Origin: Thermoplasmata archaeon
GTDB lineage: Archaea > Thermoplasmatota > Thermoplasmata > Thermoplasmatales > Thermoplasmataceae
Assembly (NCBI GenBank): GCA_021797735.1
Contig: JAJZZE010000033.1
Coordinates: forward strand, 1-64,000
Length of the DNA stretch: 64,000 nucleotides
Direction: 5' to 3'
The translations under genes and the position numbers were made by a program. How positions within the stretch are numbered: the first letter of the stretch is position 1; every line of letters starts with the position of its first letter. Below, piece by piece: positions 17,266 to 26,168 of this stretch. The notes beneath the pieces are model-generated. The model was not told where the DNA came from, did not search any database, and saw only the letters and a program-made list of their open reading frames with translations.

Positions 17266-18810
17266 ATGAAGAGAGAAGTTATAGAAAGTATATTAATATC
17301 TGTATTCACAATATACTTATTTTTTTATTCTTACATTACCGGTGTTTTTGTTGTATACTCAACCAGGTTATATCCATCAGAATACCAATTTTTGTTTATT
17401 ATTTTGCCATACGTTATACTGCCATTTCTAGTTTTTTTTAGAAAAAATTCTATAGTCAATAGAATATATTCATATTTTCTATTCATAGGCCTTGTAACGT
17501 TTATCATACTGTTGTTTACATACATAATTTACCCATTAATAGAGGTTTTAGTCCTGTTTACATTGGCGTTTTATACAGATATAATAGATATAACATATTT
17601 CAGGAAGGACAGAAAACTTTTCTACCGTGGTGCCACATTTATCCTTATATTACTTATAATGCTGTTTATATCAAAATTTCTTGCAGTAACTGTACCGGTA
17701 GAACCCACAAAAATAGTTGTTGATTCGATCTATGCTGATTTTCCAGCGTCAAAAGTTCCATTCTTCTTCTATTATGGTATTATCATGAGGGTGAATTATC
17801 TGAACCTTACCGTGGGAATTCAATCAATAATACTTTATGTTATACTTGCAGCCTTATTAACAGAAAACTACTTTTTAATATTTGGCATAGTGAAGGGTGG
17901 CACAGGGAAATCCCATATGGGAAACAATAAGAAAGGAAACAATGCAAAAACTCTGATAAGCCCAACAGTAAGTGGTGGCATTTCCGTACTTAGCTGCCAG
18001 TGTGAGGGGTTAACGGCAACTCTGCCAACTGTGGCCGCCGTAATTGCCACCACTGTAAGCACAGTACTATTGTCAGAAAGCATAGCATTGCTTCTATTCA
18101 GTAATTTTATGCTTACAGTTTTTCTTACGAAAAGGTCAAGAATTAAACTCGTTTCCAATATAAAGGATATAAGAAATAGCAATGTATTCCCATTGCTGGC
18201 AATATTCTTTATAATTATTACACCAGTAGCAGAAACCCTGGGAATAGCCTTTAATCTTGAATTTACCTCATTATTATTCTTTTATGGCATTAATATACTA
18301 ATGTTTGTTGCAGGTATATTCCTTGTATATGTATTAACAAAAATAGGCATAAAACCAAATATCAGGAATGATAAAGTAAAAATCGCTATGGTTATAGCTG
18401 CTTCATTATTAATGTTTATATGGTTCATTCCACAAGTAGCTTACTATGCATATACATATTATATGTTTTATCTGCTTATGAACATATTTTCCCTTGTATC
18501 AGGATTGATAACATATCTTGTTTACATTAACCTGTATGAACTTAAAAGGGCATACGTTGAGTTTAATTCAATGATGTTCAGCATGACGGCACTTGTACTA
18601 TTCTATATATCCCTTATAAATGTAACCACATTATATCCATTATACGGGATAACACAGCAAATATACTTTTCTGCGATACTGTGGGCGGTTGCACTGCCAT
18701 TTATGTGGTTAAGTACAATAGATACAATGTATCAATATTCAATACCGGAAGAGCCCTATATAATAAAAAATAAAAGAAGAGGGATAGCAAAAGAATCCAA
18801 TCAAAACTGA
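17266..18810 (+). CDS. Multispanning membrane protein of unknown function, 514 aa
   Basis: About 12-13 hydrophobic helices. A cytoplasmic-looking loop at about 203-235 is rich in Gly, Lys and Asn. A short CQCEG motif (C244, C246) precedes a Thr/Val/Ala-rich helix that looks pore- or cofactor-lining. I do not recognise the family. It is transcribed divergently from the iron-sulphur membrane protein with 66 bp between starts, implying shared regulation with that gene and ctaA, hence a possible respiratory or haem/metal-related role. Confidence 0.6.
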   Translation: MKREVIESILISVFTIYLFFYSYITGVFVVYSTRLYPSEYQFLFIILPYVILPFLVFFRKNSIVNRIYSYFLFIGLVTFIILLFTYIIYPLIEVLVLFTLAFYTDIIDITYFRKDRKLFYRGATFILILLIMLFISKFLAVTVPVEPTKIVVDSIYADFPASKVPFFFYYGIIMRVNYLNLTVGIQSIILYVILAALLTENYFLIFGIVKGGTGKSHMGNNKKGNNAKTLISPTVSGGISVLSCQCEGLTATLPTVAAVIATTVSTVLLSESIALLLFSNFMLTVFLTKRSRIKLVSNIKDIRNSNVFPLLAIFFIIITPVAETLGIAFNLEFTSLLFFYGINILMFVAGIFLVYVLTKIGIKPNIRNDKVKIAMVIAASLLMFIWFIPQVAYYAYTYYMFYLLMNIFSLVSGLITYLVYINLYELKRAYVEFNSMMFSMTALVLFYISLINVTTLYPLYGITQQIYFSAILWAVALPFMWLSTIDTMYQYSIPEEPYIIKNKRRGIAKESNQN

Positions 18811-19035
18811 TATACCTATTTTTAATCTATTCTATAACAATTTCTGTTTAGATAATAGTTACTTGTATATATTTGATCTAAAGGTGGAGTGCACTCAAAT
18901 TTTTTATTTATATATAATTACAGCACACAAAACCCGCAAAAATATAATCTAAACATAAGGCAAAAATTAATAAAAAACACTCGTAGGTAAAAATAATAAT
19001 GTTTATTTATCTTTGTAAAGTTTATAAAGATATAC

Positions 19036-19206
19036 CTAATTATCTGTCTTCCTTACTAGGAACACCTTCATCATTACCGTTGCACCTATCGTTACAAGTG
19101 AACTTACGGTCATAAACACTTCTAAAAACAGAAATTCGTTATTTGGGTTATATGCAACTTTATGTAGCGCAACAGCACTCATAATTATCTCACTTATCAT
19201 AAACAT
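19036..19206 (-). CDS. Small hydrophobic protein, 56 aa or shorter
   Basis: An open frame from ATG at 19206 to TAG at 19036 encodes 56 residues. There is a central hydrophobic stretch (about 26-50, FLFLEVFMTVSSLVTIGATV) and a basic C-terminus (KVFLVRKTDN), a plausible single membrane helix. A TATA-like TTTATATATA at about 19217-19226 would put the transcript start near 19195, so translation may begin at the ATG at 19182 (48 residues) on a leaderless mRNA. A 22-bp palindrome lies just upstream. No homologue recognised. Confidence 0.4.
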   Translation of the reverse strand: MFMISEIIMSAVALHKVAYNPNNEFLFLEVFMTVSSLVTIGATVMMKVFLVRKTDN

Positions 19207-19232
19207 TTATTGTAACTATATATAAAAGGTTA

Positions 19233-19254
19233 ATTAGTGAATATATTCACTAAT
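19233..19254. promoter_or_regulatory. Perfect 22-bp palindrome, operator-like
   Basis: The 20-bp core TTAGTGAATATATTCACTAA (19234-19253) plus one flanking A/T pair is perfectly self-complementary. It sits 27 bp upstream of the small hydrophobic ORF on the minus strand and next to a TATA-like stretch. Length and symmetry are typical of sites for dimeric winged-helix repressors (MarR, ArsR or PadR type). No such gene is adjacent. Confidence 0.5.
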
Positions 19255-19469
19255 ATTAATGATAAAAGAATTTTGAAACCGTATCAATATTTTTGCAATT
19301 TGTTAACATGAATTGAAATTCAGAAGCCCTATAGTAAGTCTCGGGAAGTGGATGACACACATGATAAAATCAGATTGCGTGTAAAAGCGATGCCTTACTG
19401 GGAAAATATCTCATATATATTAAAACGCAAAACTATCGTGTGTAATTATAACCCACTTTACGCATAAAT

Positions 19470-20840
19470 TTACAGATTTTCCCCAGTAATTATTTTATCC
19501 TTATCGATAAGCCATTTCCACAGTGGTAAAAATTTAATTGTTTTTTCATTAAACTTTTCCGTGGACTCATAATCCCAGGTAATTATATACAGGTCATTGC
19601 AGTTTAATTCCACTGACCCCCTTATTAACGAGTTTATTTCTCTATCATTTATATCTTTCATGGACGAGGAAAATGTGACATTTATTAATTTAAGTACTTT
19701 CATTCCTTTATGGATAACAAAATCTATTTTGCGGTTACTGTAATCCTTCCAGTAATTTATTTCAAAATTACCATCACCATAGTTCTTGCATTTCAAAAGA
19801 TCAATAGCAACTGTATTCTCCATCAATCTACCTGTATTTCTATCAAATGAATTTATATTTATTAAACCGTCATCTATTACATAAACCTTTTTTGGTGACA
19901 TTATGGATTCTTTCATTTTAAATGAGAATTTTTCCACAGTAAAAAAAATATATGCATCATTAAAATAGGACATCCAGTTATTTATAGTACTTTTACCTGA
20001 TATTTCTAGAATCCTGCTTAACCTGTTATAACTTATTTCTGATGAATAATTTGTAATGACATATCTGGCAAATTCCTTTAATTTTGATTTTAATTTTATT
20101 CCATATGCCTGTATTATATCATGGTCAATAATATCGCTATATAAATCAATGAGGTAATCCCTGCCTATTTTTAATGCCAGTGGGAATCCACCAGTCTCCA
20201 TATATTTATTAAGAAAATTCACCAGCTCCGCTTTTTTCTCCGTTGTATAAACATTATTTTTTTCCAGATAAAAACCGTAATATGTGAGAAATTCTGTAAA
20301 ACTAAATGGCAGAAGATTATAATTTATATGCCTTCCGGTCATGTATGTTGATAATTCCTTACCTGATAATTTTGAATTGCTTCCGGTTATCATTATCTTT
20401 TTTTCGTCTATTAATCTTGATATGAATTTTTCCCATTCTGGTACTTCCTGGATCTCATCAAATAGCAATATTTCCACATTACCCTCCAGGGAATAAATAG
20501 CCTCCATTACATGGTTGAGGTCTTCTATCGATATGTTCAATCTTTCATCATCAAAGTTTATGTAACCAAATTTTTTATCCCCACGGAATCCAAATGAAAA
20601 GGTTGATTTACCACATCTTCTTGGTCCAAGTATTATTGTTGCCGCACCGGTATATAACACATTTGTACCGAATGGCAATTCCCTCTTTATGATTTTATTC
20701 TCAGATGTGAGATGCATCATTCTATCTTTCTGGTCTTTTAAAATATACATAAGCTGGGTAACATCTGCCATAATAGAATATATATGAATGTTATTTAGGC
20801 TTTCCTTTGGCATAGGGAATTTTAATAAAATATTACCCAT
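19470..20840 (-). CDS. AAA-type ATPase with DUF4143 domain
   Basis: 456 residues. Walker A GPRRCGKST is at about 72-80 and Walker B LLFDEIQEVPEWEKF at about 124-138, followed by a sensor ITGSNS and the SFTEFLTYYG segment typical of the AAA_14/DUF4143 group. The C-terminal DUF4143 part has a restriction-nuclease-like WKDYSNRKIDFVIHKG motif (about 364-379) and a winged-helix-like region before it. These archaeal/bacterial ATPases are abundant and often mobile. Partner and role are unknown. Monocistronic in a poorly conserved region. Confidence 0.82.
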   Translation of the reverse strand: MGNILLKFPMPKESLNNIHIYSIMADVTQLMYILKDQKDRMMHLTSENKIIKRELPFGTNVLYTGAATIILGPRRCGKSTFSFGFRGDKKFGYINFDDERLNISIEDLNHVMEAIYSLEGNVEILLFDEIQEVPEWEKFISRLIDEKKIMITGSNSKLSGKELSTYMTGRHINYNLLPFSFTEFLTYYGFYLEKNNVYTTEKKAELVNFLNKYMETGGFPLALKIGRDYLIDLYSDIIDHDIIQAYGIKLKSKLKEFARYVITNYSSEISYNRLSRILEISGKSTINNWMSYFNDAYIFFTVEKFSFKMKESIMSPKKVYVIDDGLININSFDRNTGRLMENTVAIDLLKCKNYGDGNFEINYWKDYSNRKIDFVIHKGMKVLKLINVTFSSSMKDINDREINSLIRGSVELNCNDLYIITWDYESTEKFNEKTIKFLPLWKWLIDKDKIITGENL

Positions 20841-21208
20841 ACCATAGGGAATAATATTAATTATATACCTATATAATTAAAAAATAGCCCGTGAAATTCA
20901 TTCAAAATAAAATAATAATAATCACTTCAATATTATTTACCTGCTCGCTATAGGATATTTAACCTATATGAAATGAATTAGGGATAGGCCTTAGTTTGGG
21001 TTGAGGGTGTAAAATAAGTTCTCGCGGGTTTATAATCGCCTTTCTATGATTCGCTCCAGACCACAATAGCAAATAAGCATTTTTATTTCAATAGGGGAAG
21101 CTGACAAATGTTTAGCCGTAAGGAGAATATCACTATATAAACAATATACAATGTCTACAATAAAAATTATATATTAAAATAGTATATAATTTATTAATAG
21201 TGATAATT
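20841..21208. other. Intergenic region without a supported gene
   Basis: No ORF of meaningful length on either strand. Part of it (20990-21080) is less AT-rich than its surroundings. An imperfect inverted pair, AAATTCATTC (about 20896) and GAAATGAATT (about 20970), could fold. A small structured RNA is conceivable, but nothing identifies one. Confidence 0.4.
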
Positions 21209-21457
21209 ATGGTTGATAACGTGTGGAAAACATTAGCAATGGGTTTGATTTTAATTGGAGGAGGTTTTGGAGTATTTATAGTATCCCTATTCTCATTAAT
21301 ACCATTCAGTGCATATTTTGGGATAGTCGGGACAGGTTCATATATAGTAGGTTTAGGCATTACGGCACTGGCAGTTGTTAAATTTTCATTTAAAAATTCC
21401 GGTGACCAGGACAAAATAAAAAACAACAGTGACAAAAATAAGCAGATAAACGACTGA
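21209..21457 (+). CDS. Small membrane protein, 82 aa
   Basis: Two hydrophobic helices (about 7-29 and 33-58), Gly-rich in the first, followed by a hydrophilic Lys/Asn/Asp tail (GDQDKIKNNSDKNKQIND). The ATG at 21209 is preferred to the in-frame GTG at 21200 because GGT/GTGA-like bases precede it. No family recognised. It is followed 86 bp later by another small membrane protein on the same strand. Confidence 0.5.
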   Translation: MVDNVWKTLAMGLILIGGGFGVFIVSLFSLIPFSAYFGIVGTGSYIVGLGITALAVVKFSFKNSGDQDKIKNNSDKNKQIND

Positions 21458-21543
21458 ATATTTTTATTTATTTTAATTAATTATTACCCAGTTATAAACA
21501 TATTTTATAATAAGACTTATATATTTTTTTAAGTTAATGTATT

Positions 21544-21756
21544 ATGATACATAGAGATAAAATAGGAAAACTAAGGAATCTGGCATTATTACCGCTGGCT
21601 GGTATAACAAGAGTAATAAAACCTGACTCTACAAGTTCCATAATTGGCGGTTTTTATGCGGACGGTTATGCTGTAGATCTGTTCATGTTGGCTGTAGGGA
21701 TAGCATTTGTTGCAGTTCTTATAATATATACACTAAGGCAAAAGCATAAGGTTTGA
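21544..21756 (+). CDS. Small membrane protein, 70 aa, one C-terminal helix
   Basis: Basic N-terminus (MIHRDKIGKLRNLALLPL), a Gly/Ser-containing middle and a single transmembrane helix at about 44-63 followed by a basic RQKHKV tail. The topology suggests the N-terminus faces out. A TATA-like TTATATATTTTTT lies about 25 bp upstream, suggesting a near-leaderless transcript. Not recognised. Confidence 0.45.
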   Translation: MIHRDKIGKLRNLALLPLAGITRVIKPDSTSSIIGGFYADGYAVDLFMLAVGIAFVAVLIIYTLRQKHKV

Positions 21757-21798
21757 ATTAATTATTTTTTAATTAAAAATTTTAGGGCGTTTAATTTT

Positions 21799-22587
21799 TT
21801 ATTTAACACTATTTAATGTGGATTCTATGCCACCTATAGGTCCTTTTACGCTGCTTTCAATTGATGGATACTTATCTGACGTTCCGTTTATATTTTCCAT
21901 TACAGTTTCAGGGGTTAATGGTTTGGATTTATTTAAAAGATTACTTGGGTTTAAAAGGTAACCATTGAATAAATAGGCTCCACCCTTACCGGTTATTAGC
22001 GTTACAGTATTTATATGTGGTATACTACTTATGTTTGCACTTGTAACAGGACTGCTTATGCCATCTACTATGGCTTCGGTTGTATATAGTTTTATTTCAT
22101 TATACACATTTTTTGGCACCCTATTTTTCAGCTCATTAAGACCCAATTTTATTTCATGGCTATTATTAGAGATATTTTCACCATATAAGTAAATTGTACT
22201 CAATGTAACTGCATGACCGTTATATGTGAAATTATACGTACTGTTGTATAACATTAATCCCGGTGTATTGTTATACTGAAAATTATTCATGGATTCGGTA
22301 TAGTTATATTTTATATTATTCACACCCGATTCCTTTAAAAATGAATATATAACCCATGAACTTGCATCACCAAATGGGCTGCCGCCCCAGGAAACAAAAT
22401 AAATATGGTCACTGTTATTATTTTTTATTAAATTTGAAGTGCTTATTTGACAGTACTGTTCAAGTTCTATATTCTCATCTGATGGATTATAATGGTATGC
22501 ACCATATATACCTAGAAACGCAACAATTATCAGGAAGATTATAAAGAAAGTCAATAATTTATAATCTATATTCCTTTCCTTTGCCAT
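21799..22587 (-). CDS. DUF929 family membrane-anchored protein
   Basis: 262 residues from ATG 22587 (an in-frame ATG 30 bp upstream gives 272). N-terminal membrane anchor at about 14-33, then an extracytoplasmic domain. The segment HIYFVSWGGSPFGDASSW (about 61-78) is the most characteristic part of DUF929, a family shared by Sulfolobales and Thermoplasmatales whose fold looks thioredoxin-like. The Cys pair of thioredoxins is absent; the position holds WGGSPFG. Function unknown. It faces away from the oxidase operon. Confidence 0.7.
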   Translation of the reverse strand: MAKERNIDYKLLTFFIIFLIIVAFLGIYGAYHYNPSDENIELEQYCQISTSNLIKNNNSDHIYFVSWGGSPFGDASSWVIYSFLKESGVNNIKYNYTESMNNFQYNNTPGLMLYNSTYNFTYNGHAVTLSTIYLYGENISNNSHEIKLGLNELKNRVPKNVYNEIKLYTTEAIVDGISSPVTSANISSIPHINTVTLITGKGGAYLFNGYLLNPSNLLNKSKPLTPETVMENINGTSDKYPSIESSVKGPIGGIESTLNSVK

Positions 22588-22809
22588 ATAACAAAATTTC
22601 AATTCCGTATAAATCATTTTTTATTTACAGTAATTTTTCACAAAATAATAGTAATATTATATCGATATTCGATGATATCCTGTGGCATAAAAACAAATTT
22701 AAATCAAAATAAATTTATAATGACGGTAAAATAACATCTGTATAGGATCATAAGATATCTGAAAATATTCTATAATTACACTTATATCTAAAATAAATAT
22801 GTTAGATGC

Positions 22810-25311
22810 ATGGAAGGCAAAGATAATGAAGTGTACGAAGAAAATAATAAGATCTATAATTCTGTGAAAGGTTGGGTCTTTTCAACAAACCATAAACAGA
22901 TAGGTCTATTGTATATATTGACATCATTGGTTTTCTTTATTGGGGGCGGTGTACTTGCATTATTGATGAGAGTACAACTGGCAATACCGAGGTATGACCT
23001 TACCAATTTCAGTTTGTTCTCAGGAAGGTTTCTTGATGCATTACAGTACAATCAGTTAGTAACGATACATGGATTGACAATGTTAATATGGTTTTTAGGT
23101 CCACTGGGTTTCGGCTTTGGTATATATTTAATACCGCTGGCAATAGGGTCAAGAGATATGATTTACCCAAGAATTAATGCATTGGGTTACTGGTTATATC
23201 TATTCAGTGGACTATTATTATGGGCTGGATTCTTTTTACCCGGTGGCAATTTAGATACAGGATGGACTGTATACCAGCCCTTATCATCATTTAAATTTAC
23301 ACCATATCTTGGAGCCGATAGTGCTGCTGCCGCTGTGGTGCTTAGAGGGTTTGGTACTATAATAGCTTCTACAGAGGTTATAGCAACAATATTCAAGGCA
23401 AGGGCAAGAGGCTTCAGATTAATGAATCTGCCCTTATTTGCATGGGCTATACTATGGGTTGCAATGATATCATGGTTTGTTTTTCCTGAAATTACTGCAA
23501 TGTTCTTTATACTGGTTCTATCAAACGTTTTTGGTTTTTCAGTGTATATATCAACATATGGCGGTGCATTAATGTGGGAAAACCTGTTCTGGTACTTCGG
23601 TCATCCAGAGGTTTATCTATTGCTATTACCCGGAACAGGTGCAATGTTTGACTATCTGTCAAATCTTGGCCATAAGGCGCCTTACCTTAAAAAATGGATG
23701 ATAGCTGCAATGGGTGCAATATCTGTTGATAGTGTAATGGTGTTCCTGCATCATACATTTATGACAGGCATAGTATTTGCATGGTTAATGGCAGATAGTA
23801 TATTTACAGAAACCATATCAATACCCACATCAATGCTTATAATAGGCATAATAGCAACACTACTCGGTGCAAAGCATAAATTCCAGACACCAGTATTATT
23901 TGCACTTGCCGCATCAACATCATTTATGATAGGTGGTGTGACTGGTGTGACACAGTCGTCTCTTGCCATAGATACAATAGTACACGGTGATTATTATGTA
24001 GTGGCACACTTCCATTACTTCATGGTGGGAGTGGCTGTAATGGCCTTAATGGGCAACCTATATTACTATTTCCCCAAATTTACCGGGAAAATGTATAATG
24101 AAACATTAGGAAGAATACACTGGGCAATTGCGTATATAGGTGTAAATGTATTATATTTCCCTATGTTCTTCCTGTATGATTTACCCAGAAGGGTTTATAC
24201 ATATCAGGCCGGATCTGGTTATATGATAATTAACCAGATATCAACAGTGGGTGCATTTATATTCGGTTTATCCTTCCTTATAATGTTTGCAAACTTTGGT
24301 TATGCTTTGAAGAAACACAAACCAATAAGTGAAACAAATCCTTACAAAGCAACAGCAGGATTTGTATGGTTCACAACAAATCCTCCAAAATACTATAACT
24401 TTGACTATGAACCGTATGTAGGTGGTAAAGATAACCGGGATTTATTAATGGATCAGAACCATCCAATAGCACCACCTAAAGTGGAATTATCATACGCACC
24501 ACTACTTATAGCCGGTGGACTTTTCCTGGCATTCGTTGGTGCAGTTGTAACCCTGATGGGATATAAACCATACGCCTTTGGAACAGTCTTTGCATACCTT
24601 GGATATGTAGTAGTTGCAGTTGCACTGGCGGTATTTGTATGGGGCTGTTTAAGATGGATGTACGATGATTACAAATTAAAATCACCTAACGTACCACCCA
24701 CATACAGGAAAGACCCTATTACAAAAGGTCTCAACAACATGAGGCTTGGAATGTTAATATTCCTTGCAGGTGATATGATATGGATGGCAACATTCTATGG
24801 TATGGTGGAATGGATAAAACTACAGTCAGTTTCACCATATGTGCAAGGAAGTGATCCAACAACATTCTTCTTCCCATCACTGGCATCTATATATATAGCA
24901 ATATCGATAATAACTATAGGAATAGCGGGTTTATTCTCCTGGCTCTCATTACGTGGTGCTATAGGAAAGAACAGGAATAAATCATTCAGCCATATGTTAA
25001 TGGCAACAGTATTTGCAGTAATATATCTTATAACATCTCTGTTATCATTCGTGGTAATAAATTCGTACAGTGCACTTGGTCTTGCAGGAATAGGAGCAAA
25101 TCCAATGTCATCCATGTTCTGGATGATATCCTTGATGGATGTATTATTTGCTGTAGGTGTAATAGCTGTAATGGTAAGATACATGATACAGATAAAGAAA
25201 AGCAAGAGGATATTATGGGGAAGAACTGCAACAAGTGCAGATATACTAATGTGGTTCATTGCATTTGTATTCCTTACAAGTGTATTCACTACAATAGCCT
25301 TTGTGGCGTGA
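22810..25311 (+). CDS. coxA: Haem-copper oxidase subunit I/III fusion
   Basis: 833 residues. Subunit I (about 1-570) carries the low-spin haem ligands H87 and H402, the high-spin haem ligand H400, and the CuB ligands H265, H314 and H315, plus Y269 of HPEVY for the His-Tyr crosslink. After a linker, a subunit III-like region (about 640-833) adds five or more helices. Reduces O2 to water at the cytoplasmic membrane while pumping protons. First gene of a five-gene operon with almost no leader before the ATG; the next gene follows after GAGGTGAT. Confidence 0.96.
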   Translation: MEGKDNEVYEENNKIYNSVKGWVFSTNHKQIGLLYILTSLVFFIGGGVLALLMRVQLAIPRYDLTNFSLFSGRFLDALQYNQLVTIHGLTMLIWFLGPLGFGFGIYLIPLAIGSRDMIYPRINALGYWLYLFSGLLLWAGFFLPGGNLDTGWTVYQPLSSFKFTPYLGADSAAAAVVLRGFGTIIASTEVIATIFKARARGFRLMNLPLFAWAILWVAMISWFVFPEITAMFFILVLSNVFGFSVYISTYGGALMWENLFWYFGHPEVYLLLLPGTGAMFDYLSNLGHKAPYLKKWMIAAMGAISVDSVMVFLHHTFMTGIVFAWLMADSIFTETISIPTSMLIIGIIATLLGAKHKFQTPVLFALAASTSFMIGGVTGVTQSSLAIDTIVHGDYYVVAHFHYFMVGVAVMALMGNLYYYFPKFTGKMYNETLGRIHWAIAYIGVNVLYFPMFFLYDLPRRVYTYQAGSGYMIINQISTVGAFIFGLSFLIMFANFGYALKKHKPISETNPYKATAGFVWFTTNPPKYYNFDYEPYVGGKDNRDLLMDQNHPIAPPKVELSYAPLLIAGGLFLAFVGAVVTLMGYKPYAFGTVFAYLGYVVVAVALAVFVWGCLRWMYDDYKLKSPNVPPTYRKDPITKGLNNMRLGMLIFLAGDMIWMATFYGMVEWIKLQSVSPYVQGSDPTTFFFPSLASIYIAISIITIGIAGLFSWLSLRGAIGKNRNKSFSHMLMATVFAVIYLITSLLSFVVINSYSALGLAGIGANPMSSMFWMISLMDVLFAVGVIAVMVRYMIQIKKSKRILWGRTATSADILMWFIAFVFLTSVFTTIAFVA

Positions 25312-25322
25312 GGTGATAAAAA

Positions 25323-25544
25323 ATGGTTGATATAAATAATGAAAAATCTGAAAAGGTAAATAAGAAGGAGATGAAAAAGTCTTACGAATACGAAGACGTT
25401 GAAATGGAACTGGGGGATGACGACTTAGAATACAACGAAATTGGTATATGGAAAAGCCCGTACGCACTTGCTATAATTGTAATAGCTATATGGTTTTCAC
25501 TATGGCTATTCATGAATGTATTTATGGGCAGGTGGTTCTCTTGA
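25323..25544 (+). CDS. Small oxidase-associated membrane subunit, 73 aa
   Basis: A charged N-terminal half (KSEKVNKKEMKKSYEYEDVE) is followed by a single C-terminal transmembrane helix at about 47-68. Its position between coxA and sulfocyanin, with a good GAGGTGAT Shine-Dalgarno before the ATG, makes it a likely small structural subunit of the oxidase, comparable in size to subunit IV of bacterial enzymes. The stop codon overlaps the start of the sulfocyanin gene. Confidence 0.65.
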   Translation: MVDINNEKSEKVNKKEMKKSYEYEDVEMELGDDDLEYNEIGIWKSPYALAIIVIAIWFSLWLFMNVFMGRWFS

Positions 25545-26158
25545 AGACACTAACAAAAGCTGCATTTGCAGTACTTATAGTGGCAGTTATATTAATCGCA
25601 GCAGTAGGAATAACAGTTGCATCATATGCACCAACAAATACAGTAATGTCAGATCAGGGTGCAGTAGCACATAGAAATATACCATATTACAATGTAACTT
25701 CATCAAATGGGACAACCCATGAAGTGGTTAATCTTTCACTGGCTGCATGGGGTCAGGGAAATGGCCATCCCAATGCATATCCATTTAACTTTAATGGCAC
25801 ATCATATGGTGCCATGACAATATATTTGCCAGCACATGCGGATATACACGCAAATATGACAAACTTTGAGGTCAAGGTACACACATTAAAAGTAGAATTG
25901 CCATACTCATCGCAGTGGTCACGTGGGCCTATATGGGCACATACAAGTGTACATGTTAAAAAGATTATAAACAGTACAGGTGGGATACTTCCAATATGGT
26001 ATGGAAACACAGCACATTCCAAAGCAATATGGTGGAACAACACACTGCCTGATAATTACTGGATAGTATGTGGTTTAACCACACATGCTGAAGCAGGCAT
26101 GTATGTATTCGTGGTAGTAAGCAGCCATGTAACAACTCCATATTACACAATAAAATGA
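25541..26158 (+). CDS. soxE: Sulfocyanin (membrane-anchored blue copper protein)
   Basis: 205 residues starting at TTG 25541. This start overlaps the previous stop (TTGA), has AGGTGG five bases upstream and gives a clean N-terminal anchor (KTLTKAAFAVLIVAVILIAA); the longer open frame upstream lacks these. The type 1 copper site is C177-x4-H182-x4-M187 (CGLTTHAEAGM) with H134 or H138 as the fourth ligand. Extracytoplasmic electron carrier that replaces cytochrome c in Thermoplasmatales and Sulfolobales. Its place in the oxidase operon fits a route from an outer donor, such as Fe(II), to CoxII. Confidence 0.88.
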   Translation: MKTLTKAAFAVLIVAVILIAAVGITVASYAPTNTVMSDQGAVAHRNIPYYNVTSSNGTTHEVVNLSLAAWGQGNGHPNAYPFNFNGTSYGAMTIYLPAHADIHANMTNFEVKVHTLKVELPYSSQWSRGPIWAHTSVHVKKIINSTGGILPIWYGNTAHSKAIWWNNTLPDNYWIVCGLTTHAEAGMYVFVVVSSHVTTPYYTIK

Positions 26159-26168
26159 GGTGAAAAAA

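Noticed and set aside
20841-21208. SRP RNA or RNase P RNA
   Set aside because: The length is roughly right, but no conserved helix 8 tetraloops or P4 motif could be found.
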